DNA of 30,670 nt from a virus. Positions 9,847-17,564 of the stretch are shown here, one piece after another. Under the pieces are notes generated by a model that was not told the origin of the DNA, made no database searches, and saw nothing but the letters and a program-made list of their open reading frames with translations. A program made the translations under genes and the position numbers. The stretch spans positions 1 through 30,670 of IMG/VR virus record IMGVR_UViG_3300046009_005233. One strand, given 5' to 3'. Within the stretch, counting starts at the first letter, position 1. The number at the start of each line of letters is the position of its first letter.

Positions 9847-11574
9847 TCATTTTCTCAACGATGTGTTCTGTTTTTTCATCTCCTCTTGAACAACTAATGT
9901 CATTTTCTGTTTGAATGACTCACTGTTGATATAATCTGACAAAGCCTTTGTATCCAAACCTTGTTGTCCTTCAACCCTTATAGTAAATGAACCTCCAAAA
10001 TTAACATTTCTATTTTCTGTTGTGGTTCTCATACCATCCACAGCCTTACCCCCAAGATCTTGGAATTTCTTAAGAGCAGCATCCATATAACTTTCCTCAG
10101 TAGATCTTGGACCACCCTCAAAGTTTAAGTTATCCAAATATGTTTGAACCCTATTCGCAACCTCAGTATTTTCAATACCACTTCTCAATCTTTGGTAAGA
10201 TTGTTCAAGAGCCTCTGTATTTCCTTTACTCGCCTCTACAACCAAAGTTCTCAATTCGTCTCCAACACCTTCGAAGACCTTTCTCATTTCTTGACCTGAG
10301 GGAAGAGCCCCTTCCGTATAAGCACCCCCAACCGCAGTATCAAACAATCTTCTCGAAGCTTCACCTAACCTTATTATTCCTTCCTGTCCCGCCAAAGCAT
10401 ATGCTAGTTGTAACGGTAAAGCTTTGACGTCTCTAGCCATCATGTCAAACGTCCCAAGTTGAGCTCTGGCGATATCCTCCATCGTTTTCGGACGTGTTTC
10501 TTGTATTTCTCTAAGTCTTTCAAACTCATTTTGAGTCAAATCAGTTAGTTTCTTTTGTTCGAGAGTTCCCCTTTCATTTTGTAGTTCCACAAAATATTCT
10601 CCACCGGGACCCATTTTAGCCATGTTGGCAACTAACATTTTGTCTTCTTCCGACGCTTGTATATTAAAGTCAATTTCATTCAACCTTCTATCCATATCAG
10701 AAGCAGCCAAAGCTGTCTTGGTCATATTTTCAAAACTTATATTAGTTTCAGTTGCCAACTCTTTCATCAATCGGATACTGCCAGGGTTAATTTTGAATGA
10801 ATTAGTCTTATCATCGAAATATGTAAACTGCTTTGTCATTTCGATGATTGAATCTTGTAATCCTTGTGGGTCATTAATTGATTTATCCATTAAAACAAAC
10901 GGATCAACTAAGTCACCAGCAGCAACACCTAATCTTTGAAAAGCCGAGGCCATTTTGATTGCCCCGTCAGGGTTCAGAACATCTTCGGCAAACTTTGCAG
11001 TTTCTCTCATATCGTACCTCAGCATTGAGGCTTGAGCGGTCATTTTTGTAAGACCTATAACACCGTCTTCAAAATTGAATCGGTTCATCATATCCATGTT
11101 ACGAGTCATCTCTTGTACGATGGTCGTAGCATTTAAACCAATACTCTGTACATAAAGAATGGAATCTTGCAAGTTTTTACCAACTTGGGATATTTCAACC
11201 CCGGCTTGCGCAAAATTGTTGGTGATTGTTTCAATATCAAAATCACCTAAGGCTTTAGACGCAGCGGTTAACTCTACTATTGTTTCTGTTGTTGCAACAA
11301 TATTTCTTCTAGATCCAGCAGCGATTGCGTTGATGGTGTTACCTATATCTGTAACTTCACCACCAACACGTATTACACCGGCAACACTATCAGAAACCGC
11401 TGTGGAGAACTCCGTAGCACGTAACCTACCCTCAGTAAAAGTTTTGTTAACCTTATTTATTTCATCGTAAAGACGTGAAATATTTTCCGTTAAATTAGCC
11501 GCGGTCGGTATAGCATCTTTCCAACTACCAAACGCTTTACCAATTTCGTCAATATCTCCGGGTTCTAAAGCCAT
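9847..11574 (-). CDS. tail tape measure protein (gp29-like)
   Basis: A 575-residue, almost entirely helical protein with little aromatic content in its first half, many Ala, Glu, Asn and Thr, and heptad-like stretches (for example NLTENISRLYDEINKVNKTF near residue 28 and EEEMKK-like charged ends). It lies directly after the gp26-like gene and its frameshift extension, the classical place of the tape measure in tailed phages. At about 0.15 nm per residue, 575 residues correspond to a tail of roughly 86 nm, close to T4 (gp29, 590 residues). The C-terminal ~50 residues form a separate beta-plus-helix piece (GSFTIRVEGQQGLDTKALSD). Function in setting tail length and leaving through the tube is family knowledge; the assignment rests on position, length and composition, not on a recognised signature. 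Confidence 0.65.
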   Translation of the reverse strand: MALEPGDIDEIGKAFGSWKDAIPTAANLTENISRLYDEINKVNKTFTEGRLRATEFSTAVSDSVAGVIRVGGEVTDIGNTINAIAAGSRRNIVATTETIVELTAASKALGDFDIETITNNFAQAGVEISQVGKNLQDSILYVQSIGLNATTIVQEMTRNMDMMNRFNFEDGVIGLTKMTAQASMLRYDMRETAKFAEDVLNPDGAIKMASAFQRLGVAAGDLVDPFVLMDKSINDPQGLQDSIIEMTKQFTYFDDKTNSFKINPGSIRLMKELATETNISFENMTKTALAASDMDRRLNEIDFNIQASEEDKMLVANMAKMGPGGEYFVELQNERGTLEQKKLTDLTQNEFERLREIQETRPKTMEDIARAQLGTFDMMARDVKALPLQLAYALAGQEGIIRLGEASRRLFDTAVGGAYTEGALPSGQEMRKVFEGVGDELRTLVVEASKGNTEALEQSYQRLRSGIENTEVANRVQTYLDNLNFEGGPRSTEESYMDAALKKFQDLGGKAVDGMRTTTENRNVNFGGSFTIRVEGQQGLDTKALSDYINSESFKQKMTLVVQEEMKKQNTSLRK

Positions 11575-11588
11575 CTAAAGTCTTTTCT

Positions 11589-11596
11589 AATAAATA
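11589..11596 (-). promoter_or_regulatory. TATTTATT promoter-like element before the tape measure gene
   Basis: Minus-strand CCTATTTATTAG ends 14 bases before the ATG at 11574. The 12 bases before and into it (TAAAACCTATTTAT) are identical to those preceding the gene at 9807, which supports a shared function. Confidence 0.4.
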
Positions 11597-11612
11597 GGTT
11601 TTACGAGGTTTT

Positions 11613-11762
11613 TTAATTTTGGTTTTCCTCCAACCATTTATCAAGAAGATATTTACGCATAAATATTGGAATCTTCATAAAGTCGGAATAACTTATATGA
11701 AGAAGTTTTGATAGGTAATAAAACTCGTCTAATTGGCCTTTTCTATAATCAGAAGAAGGGAC
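11613..11762 (-). CDS. probable frameshift extension of the gp26-like tail assembly protein
   Basis: A short frame, +1 relative to the gp26-like gene, is open from 11783 to the stop at 11613-11615. It has no ATG until 22 codons from its end, so ordinary initiation would miss most of it, yet the sequence is protein-like: VPSSDYRKGQLDEFYYLSKL, then HISYSDFMKIPIFMRKYLLD, KWLEENQN. This ending resembles the short helical T part of tail assembly chaperones (aromatic/SD-x-M-x-x-P-x-x-x-R-x-x-L). The zero frame ends nearby at 11749, after GAC TTT TTT CGT CCC TTC TTC TGA. Phe-tRNA slipping from TTT to TTC at 11766-11763 (+1), or a -2 slip on the six Ts, would join the frames. Coordinates assume the shift after 11764. 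The gene order tube / this pair / tape measure matches the G/GT chaperone locus. Confidence 0.6.
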   Translation of the reverse strand, partial: VPSSDYRKGQLDEFYYLSKLLHISYSDFMKIPIFMRKYLLDKWLEENQN

Positions 11763-12492
11763 GAAAAAAGTCGACCCCAAAACCTACATTCACTGTAAGT
11801 TTTTCTCCAGACGGGGCCAAAACAACTCTTTTTAAATCCAATCGAGGTTCATTATCGTTCATAAACTTTTTGATGAACTTTGAGTCTGCGATTGGCATAG
11901 TCTCAATAAATTTCGCAATTTCTCCTTTATCTTCGTTTCCGTTGATTGCGATTATCTCCCTTTGAAGTCTCCATGTTCTTCTTGGAACAGTTCTACCTTG
12001 TGGATACGAATCCGCCATGGCACCGATCTCTGAAATCTGAGAGTAACTCAGAGGTCTCACTTTTACAGTTGTTTGAGACATAGGTAGTTGAACACTGAAC
12101 GTCCCATCTTCAGACGGAGTTTGTCCTTTTATAATATTCAACTCGTCCAACCTAACATTTGATTTGAATGATTTTCCTGTTTGTGGATCTGTTAGGTTAA
12201 GTTCCATGTCAGGTCCAAAAGCGGTGTTTCTCAAAAATATGAGGATAGCTTCGATGTCACCTTCAATCATTTCCTCGGGACGTAAATCACTCTCAAATAT
12301 TTTGTTTCTCAACAAATTGATTGTCATGTCAGTACCCCCCGCCATCAAGATGTTTTCATCCGATGCGGTTAAGTATCCGACTTTGAGTGACTTTTTTTTG
12401 TTTTTATAGAAAACTCCACCTGATGGTAAAGTAACCACGTCGTGTGGAACAGAGAAATCCTGTTGTGAGTATTGTTGTGTATTTTGATCCAT
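11749..12492 (-). CDS. gp26-like baseplate hub / tail assembly chaperone-like protein
   Basis: A 247-residue protein resembling the T4 baseplate protein family that contains gp26 (Pfam T4_baseplate). The visible hallmarks are the N-terminal 'LPSGGVFYKN' at about residues 22-31, 'LTASDENIL' at ~41-49, 'LLRNKI' at ~60, and 'GDIEAILIFLRNTAFG' at ~79-94, matching the family's LPSxG, T-x-x-D-E, D-x-x-x-L-L-x-x-R-x-x-x-F/Y-G layout. The position between tail tube and tape measure is that of tail assembly chaperone G in other phages, and a frame +1 to it continues past its stop (see the extension entry). The start codon lies directly after the T-run of a strong terminator hairpin, without a visible ribosome binding site, so transcription into this gene depends on readthrough or on an unseen promoter. 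Confidence 0.7.
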   Translation of the reverse strand: MDQNTQQYSQQDFSVPHDVVTLPSGGVFYKNKKKSLKVGYLTASDENILMAGGTDMTINLLRNKIFESDLRPEEMIEGDIEAILIFLRNTAFGPDMELNLTDPQTGKSFKSNVRLDELNIIKGQTPSEDGTFSVQLPMSQTTVKVRPLSYSQISEIGAMADSYPQGRTVPRRTWRLQREIIAINGNEDKGEIAKFIETMPIADSKFIKKFMNDNEPRLDLKRVVLAPSGEKLTVNVGFGVDFFRPFF

Positions 12493-12522
12493 AAAAAAAC
12501 CGTAGAGTTTAGCTCTACGGTT
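12493..12522 (-). terminator. rho-independent terminator after the tail tube gene
   Basis: On the minus strand AACCGTAGAG pairs with CTCTACGGTT across a 5-base loop, a perfect 10 bp stem, followed by seven Ts. The T-run ends immediately at the ATG of the gp26-like gene. It should release most transcripts after the tail tube gene and leave reduced readthrough for the genes downstream. Confidence 0.85.
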
Positions 12523-12556
12523 AAAAATATTTTGTTTTAAAGATTTGTAAAGACTA

Positions 12557-13045
12557 TTAGTAAATTAACACACAACGATCCATTCTCAAACTTGCTGTAA
12601 TCGTTGCCAAGTTGTCTTGACTATAAGACAACTGATTGAAGTTAACGTCAGTCAAGAAAGTACCATACATTATCCATTTTTCGACAACAACACCTGTTGG
12701 GTCTAACATCTCTAAGTCGATGTCTTTTTTATAACCCGCAGCATAACCCATACGACCTGTCACAGATTCTGCGTGTAGACGAACCCATTCCATAAGTGCC
12801 TGAGCCGCTGAAGGACCAATAGGATCACGGAATGTGACGGGAATAGGTTCCCAATTAAATCTACCGGCAACGTATGTTGACGTGTTTAAGAATTGGATTT
12901 CGGTTGACCCAATTCTGATGTGTGGACGTGCAGTTGATTCTACAAACCACTCATTAATACCCAAATTCGAGGGGAATCTCAAGATGAACCTGTTTTGTCT
13001 TTTGGGTTCATAGGGTATGGGCATTTTCATTAGTAAATCTGCCAT
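12557..13045 (-). CDS. tail tube protein (gp19-like)
   Basis: A 162-residue protein, matching the length of T4 gp19 (163). It polymerises into the rigid inner tube of the contractile tail. Visible family features are the N-terminal 'PKRQNRFILRFP' strand, 'VESTARPHI' (the P-x-I turn typical of tube proteins) at about residues 36-44, 'WEPIPVTFRDP' at ~65-75, and a C-terminal 'GTFLTDVNFNQLSYS' strand near residue 127. It is followed by a strong terminator, in line with the need for many copies, and preceded by an ACTATTTATAGT promoter-like element and an A-rich leader. The HAD-like gene lies between it and the sheath gene, where T4 has the two side by side. Confidence 0.9.
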   Translation of the reverse strand: MADLLMKMPIPYEPKRQNRFILRFPSNLGINEWFVESTARPHIRIGSTEIQFLNTSTYVAGRFNWEPIPVTFRDPIGPSAAQALMEWVRLHAESVTGRMGYAAGYKKDIDLEMLDPTGVVVEKWIMYGTFLTDVNFNQLSYSQDNLATITASLRMDRCVLIY

Positions 13046-13077
13046 GGTATTTTCTTTCTTTTACTTTTTTATCTTTA

Positions 13078-13087
13078 CTATAAATAG
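13078..13087 (-). promoter_or_regulatory. CTATTTATAG promoter-like element before the tail tube gene
   Basis: Minus-strand CTATTTATAG, followed by an A/G-rich leader (AAAGATAAAAAAGTAAAAG), starts 33 bases from the ATG at 13045. With the terminator on the far side of the gene, it would make the tube a one-gene transcript. Confidence 0.5.
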
Positions 13088-13153
13088 TGAGTTAGTGAAA
13101 AATTTTCTCTTTACTTAATTTTCAAAAATTTTATATCTTAACTAGGCACTTAT

Positions 13154-13978
13154 CTAGTATTCTTTTTTTATTCCTCCTTTAGTAGAGTATGTTTTAATTG
13201 GTTCATCTAGTTTTTCAAAATGTTGCTTCATAGCTTCTACATTGCGTTCATCATCATCTGAAAAGCCTATAGTTGGCATTTTAACTGGAGCAAATTTAAA
13301 TCCTAGATCTTTCTTTAAAAATGCTTTCTTTTGTAATAAAGATGCCATTCCTTTAACATAAAGAACAAAATCTTCCATCGCCCTTACCTTTAACTCTTCA
13401 GGTTTCGCAGCACCTTTCTCTTCACCAAAACTTACAGGGTGGTACTTATTCATTTCTAAGTAAGATTTAATAAGTTCTGTTTCATCCATTTCATCTTCAC
13501 CCGCAAACTCACGATATTTCTTGAGGTTTTTTACAAGCTCATCTTTGTTTAATCCCTCATAGTTTTTGATGATCATATTATAGATGGCTTGTTTAATGGT
13601 GTTTGGGTTGTGACCTCTCGCGGTGATTATCGCAAAAATAGACCCGTTATTTACGGCTTCCAGAAAATCACTCCACGCCGGTCCCGGGTTTGATCTTAAT
13701 GAATCAATCAAAAAATCTTTATCTCCCTTTACAGTAAAATCCCTAAACGGGTCTGAAGAGTATTCGACAACAGTATCCCCTTTGTAGATGAATGGTTGTT
13801 CACCAAGTTTATCTCTCACAAGAGCAAAATCTTCAGTTGAAATACCGATTTCTTCACCTTCATCTGTAAGGGCATAAATCTTAGTTGGCATATGAACAAT
13901 ATTGTCATCCCAATCAAACGCGTAGTATTTTAGATCAGGTGTTCCGTCAACTATTTTTTCTAAGAGTCTTGTTTTCAT
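13154..13978 (-). CDS. HAD-superfamily phosphatase-like protein
   Basis: A 274-residue protein with haloacid dehalogenase (HAD) motifs. Motif I is 'YAFDWDDNIV', with Asp22 as the expected nucleophile and Asp24 as general acid; motif II is 'AIITARGH' with its Thr near residue 118; motif IV is 'IGFSDDDERNV' at ~236-246, supplying Mg-binding acids. A Lys for motif III may come from 'AAKPEELK' near residue 197. Between motifs I and II lies an insert (residues ~35-105) and between II and IV a helical cap-like region. The substrate is not evident; polynucleotide 5' or 3' phosphatases are one possibility because T4-like phages carry such HAD enzymes. The gene sits between sheath and tube, isolated from the sheath by a terminator, so it looks like an inserted enzyme gene in a structural operon. 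Confidence 0.8.
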   Translation of the reverse strand: MKTRLLEKIVDGTPDLKYYAFDWDDNIVHMPTKIYALTDEGEEIGISTEDFALVRDKLGEQPFIYKGDTVVEYSSDPFRDFTVKGDKDFLIDSLRSNPGPAWSDFLEAVNNGSIFAIITARGHNPNTIKQAIYNMIIKNYEGLNKDELVKNLKKYREFAGEDEMDETELIKSYLEMNKYHPVSFGEEKGAAKPEELKVRAMEDFVLYVKGMASLLQKKAFLKKDLGFKFAPVKMPTIGFSDDDERNVEAMKQHFEKLDEPIKTYSTKGGIKKEY

Positions 13979-13992
13979 TTTTGTTTTTGGCT

Positions 13993-14017
13993 AAAAAGGG
14001 GGGTGTTACCACCCCCC
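13993..14017 (-). terminator. rho-independent terminator after the sheath gene
   Basis: On the minus strand GGGGGGTG pairs perfectly with CACCCCCC over the 4-base loop GTAA, followed by five Ts. It begins 7 bases past the sheath stop codon. The GC-only run is striking in an AT-rich region. Confidence 0.85.
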
Positions 14018-14024
14018 AAATATA

Positions 14025-17000
14025 TTAAATATTTTCGAAAGATGCTCCTGTTGGAGTGATCAAGAACTCAATATCGATGAATTCAAGTGCTTTCGTTGGT
14101 TTTAAGTAGATCTTACCTGTCAAAGTGTTTCTATCCAAATCTTCAGGTGTAGAAGCCACAGTAACACGGAAGTCGTATAAACCTCTATCTCTTCTGATAG
14201 CATCCAAGATTGGGTTCACCGAATCCAAGAACTGTTGTCTAACAATCTCGTCATTCTGTTCGAACAATAATCTTACCGCCACAGCTGAAATAAGTTTTCT
14301 TGCTTGTAGAAGAAGACGTCTAACATTAAGTCTATTCAATGCGGTGTCTCTGATTTGAAGTGTTTTGTTACCCCAAATAACCGTACCCACGTCAGAGAAT
14401 GTTGCGATCGGGTTGATACGACCTTGATACAATGTGTCTCTATCTTCCTGAGTCAACTTTAATCTTGCCTTCACAGAGTTAACAAGACCTCTTGTGTAAC
14501 CCGCAGATGCGAACCATGGGAAAGAAATGTTATCTGTAAGTGCCAAGTTTCTACAAACTTGTCCTGTTGCTGGGATATAGATCTGAGTGTTGTTTACCGT
14601 ATCACGTTCTAAAATCCAAGGATAGTATGTTGCCGTGTAAGAAGAATCAATACCGGTTTGATCCAAGTTATCTACGGATTGTTGAGGATAGATGATTTCA
14701 TACTGACTACCTGCATCTGCCGTGTACATGTTATAGTCAGGTGTTGTTGCTATATAAACAGAATCCGCTCTTTCATTTTCTACCATACCAATAGCCAACT
14801 CAACTAAGTTACTGTTGTTTACATAGTCAATACCTGGTGTTGCAAACACGTTAATGTTTGTAGATTCGGGGTTATTGAAAGAAAGAATACCTAACAAGTA
14901 TGCGTAGTAGTCAGTGTTTGCAAAATCTTGAGTATTGTTAGCGACTACGATTCGTTTGAATGTACCATCACCACTAGCCGTTGGGTATCTCTGAGTTTGA
15001 GTCGATCCTTGTAGGAAACCACTCGCACCTAACGCGAATCTGTCTTGGTTAGTTCTAAATGTTCTGTAAGCATCCCATCCATCAAATCCACCTTGGAAAA
15101 CAAATGAGAACTTACGAGAATACAAGAAATAGTATGGGTTTTCTTGCGTTGTTGGTTCTGCATTAAAGTTAGCAACACCACAAATAAACGCGGGTGTTCC
15201 ACTTGTTGCCTGTAAGTTACCAATAGTAATGACCGTTGCACCTGAGTCCATGTGGAAACCTTGAGTTTGGTAGTTCCATGGAATAGATGTTGTCGCAGTG
15301 TTCCAGTCAGTTACAGGATTTTGTCTTCCTTTGTATTGAACAAGATCTGAGTCAACACCAAACTGAGAAGAAATACCAAGATAAGTTCTTCTAACAACAT
15401 CACCGTTAGATGTTACTTGATTGACACCGTAAGGAGAACCGAAAGGAGGATCCCAAATAACTTGTCCTGGAAAATAATACTCATTCTTAATTATTGCAAA
15501 TGGTGAAGGGTTTGAAACACTACCGTACACTCTGTTTTCCAAACCACGGAACCCACAAGGTAATGCATCGATTGGTGCCTCATCAGACATTTCTACCATT
15601 ACAAATGTAGAAACTAAAGGATATTCACCATCAAACGAACCGATTTTTTTACCAACAAAACTATTTGACCCTATGTCTAATGTACAGTTAGTATATTTTT
15701 CATAAACAACAGGGTTTGCATCTGTGTCGAAGAAATCACGAACTAAGACATCAAAAGTTTGATTTGCGAAAGAAATGTTTGCTATAGAAATTTTTACCTC
15801 TGTGTTAGCTGAGTTACCATCAGAAATGGTTCTAAATCTGAACAAGTCAAATACTTTATTACCTCTAAGTTCAGAAACAACCCAAGGAGTGATCGGTGTT
15901 TGATATTGTTCAAGATACCAAGCAATAGATGTTGTTGATTGTTTGACACGTGCTTCGGGTAATGAAACCAAATCACAGTTTAGACCTCTGATGTAACTCT
16001 TATTATAACCATAGTTTAATAAACCAGGGAAAACCTCCTCAACAAAGAGAGGAACTTCGAATCTCGATTTATTAAAGTTAGAAATACCAAGTACTTTAGA
16101 AATGTAGTTAGAATCACCAAGACCCATAGATACGTCAAAACTAAAGTCTTGACCAAGATATGTTACACCTGAAATTTGGAAAGTTGCGTAAGGATTAGAA
16201 TTAACCGCTGAGTAAGGACCCGTGCAAATCATCTGAACATCAGTGAGACCTGTCACTTGATATTGAGGACCATGTTGTAACGCAGAATATTCAGAGATAC
16301 CTCTTGATCTCATTGTTGCAACCACTAAGTTTTGGTATTGGGTGTAGGGTGTTGCACTGTAAATGAAAATTTCACCTGATAAAGTTCCTGCAAAAGTGTT
16401 GGATGCTCCTGTGAAATAGTTTGTGATTTGAGCATTCATTGAGTAACCCGAATAAATTTCAGATGATCCCGAAAAATCAAAGTTTGCATAAAACCATGGA
16501 TCGTTAATACCATCACAAAGTTCGTTGTTCTCAAGATTCAAATTATCAACCCCATACACGTTGTTCAAGTTTGGATATGCACCAAACAGTGCCAAGTAAT
16601 CTGCACTTGGTAAAGAACCGTAGACTACAGATGTGTTACCTGAGATTGCCGTGTTACCTGATACACTTCTTGCAAAAGAATACAAATCAGCCGCAATGGT
16701 AGATGTAGAACCATCATTAAGTGTATATGTTGTACCTGAGTTAACACCTATGATTGCAGGTGCCGATGTGGTAAAACTAAATGAGTTTGTTCCTCCTGTT
16801 GAACTACCTGAGAAATTCACGGTAAATGGTATTGATGATGCCACAGTATCAATATCGATAGTTTCACAATCAGGATTCGCAGTTACACGGATAGACCAAG
16901 ATGGACCCGCGTCATATCCGCTAAGACCTAAAATTCTTGTTACAAAAAGTTGGTTAGACTGTTGGAGATATGCTTTAGCGATGTAGGCTGCTTCATACTT

Positions 17001-17237
17001 GGGGATTTGAGTTCCAATAAATTTTTCAGGAACGGTTCCACCAAAATAAGTTTGGAACTCATCGTAGTTTGTTATAAAAATAGGTTCGAAAGCCGGACCT
17101 TTAAGAGTTTCGCCAACCAATCCTAAGGTTGTTACTCCAACACTCTGTGCCACAAAAGAAAGGTCAGTTTCTGAAGTGTATACACCAGGTGATACGAATA
17201 CCTTTTGGTTAACTTGATTTGTTACTTGAAAGAACAT
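14025..17237 (-). CDS. tail sheath protein (gp18-like), enlarged
   Basis: A 1070-residue contractile sheath protein. The N-terminus has the family signature 'KVFVSPGVYTSETDLS' at about residues 12-27, then 'VGVTTLGLVGETLKGPAFEP' and 'FQTYFGG'. The C-terminus carries the conserved sheath core: 'FSDVGTVIWGNKTL' near residue 945, 'LNVRRLLLQARKLISAV' near 970, and a final 'GKIYLKPTKALEFIDIEFLI' strand region. T4 gp18 has 659 residues, so about 400 residues are extra. These lie in the middle (roughly 120-550), are rich in Ser, Gly, Thr and Asn, and look like added surface domains. A T-run terminator follows. Start at 17237 chosen because MFFQVTNQVNQ leads directly into the conserved signature. Confidence 0.9.
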   Translation of the reverse strand: MFFQVTNQVNQKVFVSPGVYTSETDLSFVAQSVGVTTLGLVGETLKGPAFEPIFITNYDEFQTYFGGTVPEKFIGTQIPKYEAAYIAKAYLQQSNQLFVTRILGLSGYDAGPSWSIRVTANPDCETIDIDTVASSIPFTVNFSGSSTGGTNSFSFTTSAPAIIGVNSGTTYTLNDGSTSTIAADLYSFARSVSGNTAISGNTSVVYGSLPSADYLALFGAYPNLNNVYGVDNLNLENNELCDGINDPWFYANFDFSGSSEIYSGYSMNAQITNYFTGASNTFAGTLSGEIFIYSATPYTQYQNLVVATMRSRGISEYSALQHGPQYQVTGLTDVQMICTGPYSAVNSNPYATFQISGVTYLGQDFSFDVSMGLGDSNYISKVLGISNFNKSRFEVPLFVEEVFPGLLNYGYNKSYIRGLNCDLVSLPEARVKQSTTSIAWYLEQYQTPITPWVVSELRGNKVFDLFRFRTISDGNSANTEVKISIANISFANQTFDVLVRDFFDTDANPVVYEKYTNCTLDIGSNSFVGKKIGSFDGEYPLVSTFVMVEMSDEAPIDALPCGFRGLENRVYGSVSNPSPFAIIKNEYYFPGQVIWDPPFGSPYGVNQVTSNGDVVRRTYLGISSQFGVDSDLVQYKGRQNPVTDWNTATTSIPWNYQTQGFHMDSGATVITIGNLQATSGTPAFICGVANFNAEPTTQENPYYFLYSRKFSFVFQGGFDGWDAYRTFRTNQDRFALGASGFLQGSTQTQRYPTASGDGTFKRIVVANNTQDFANTDYYAYLLGILSFNNPESTNINVFATPGIDYVNNSNLVELAIGMVENERADSVYIATTPDYNMYTADAGSQYEIIYPQQSVDNLDQTGIDSSYTATYYPWILERDTVNNTQIYIPATGQVCRNLALTDNISFPWFASAGYTRGLVNSVKARLKLTQEDRDTLYQGRINPIATFSDVGTVIWGNKTLQIRDTALNRLNVRRLLLQARKLISAVAVRLLFEQNDEIVRQQFLDSVNPILDAIRRDRGLYDFRVTVASTPEDLDRNTLTGKIYLKPTKALEFIDIEFLITPTGASFENI

Positions 17238-17273
17238 AGTTTAGTTTTTTCTTATTCGGATTTATTTATTAAT

Positions 17274-17281
17274 CATAAATA
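17274..17281 (-). promoter_or_regulatory. TATTTATG promoter-like element before the sheath gene
   Basis: Minus-strand AAATATTTATGATT lies 36 bases before the ATG at 17237, nearly the spacing seen for the tail tube gene (33). The region to 17360 is strongly AT-rich and divergent. Confidence 0.4.
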
Positions 17282-17310
17282 TTTGATATTAACACAAAAA
17301 ACTTTACTTC

Positions 17311-17324
17311 TTAATATGTATTAA
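17311..17324. promoter_or_regulatory. palindrome in the divergent region, possible operator
   Basis: TTAATA-TG-TATTAA is a perfect 6-2-6 inverted repeat, 36 bases before the start of the small ribbon-helix-helix gene and 74 bases before the sheath start. Ribbon-helix-helix proteins commonly bind such repeats in their own promoters. The AT-rich composition makes chance occurrence plausible. Confidence 0.35.
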
Positions 17325-17360
17325 TATATAGGCGCCTTATTTTCTGCCTTTTTTATCTTT

Positions 17361-17564
17361 ATGTCTCAGAAAGATCGCCAAGTAAAAAATCTTAAAATTT
17401 CAGTTGATGTCCACGAAGTTTTAAAAAGTTATTGTGACAAGAAAGGTATTAAGATTTATAGATTCTTAGAAAACCTAATTTTAGAAACCTGTTCCAATGT
17501 TAATACACCAAAACAGATCCCCACTAAGAAACAGGAAATTAAAGATATCTACGGGGAAGATTAA
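17361..17564 (+). CDS. small ribbon-helix-helix-like DNA-binding protein
   Basis: A 67-residue basic protein with the layout of a ribbon-helix-helix (CopG/MetJ-type) regulator: a short strand 'VKNLKISVD' at residues 8-16, helix 'HEVLKSYCDKKG' at ~18-29, and a second helix 'KIYRFLENLILETC' at ~31-44, followed by a charged tail. Such proteins bind DNA as dimers through the strand. It is the only plus-strand gene inside the minus-strand tail module. Its stop overlaps the end of the convergent gp15-like gene by 3 bases. A 6-2-6 palindrome lies upstream. Repression of its own or the sheath promoter is inference. I cannot name the family more closely. Confidence 0.7.
   Translation: MSQKDRQVKNLKISVDVHEVLKSYCDKKGIKIYRFLENLILETCSNVNTPKQIPTKKQEIKDIYGED

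Noticed and set aside
10107-11470. Three plus-strand frames of 103-106 residues (10107, 10622, 11159)
   Set aside because: All are antisense to the tape measure gene and have no leader, coupling or motif.
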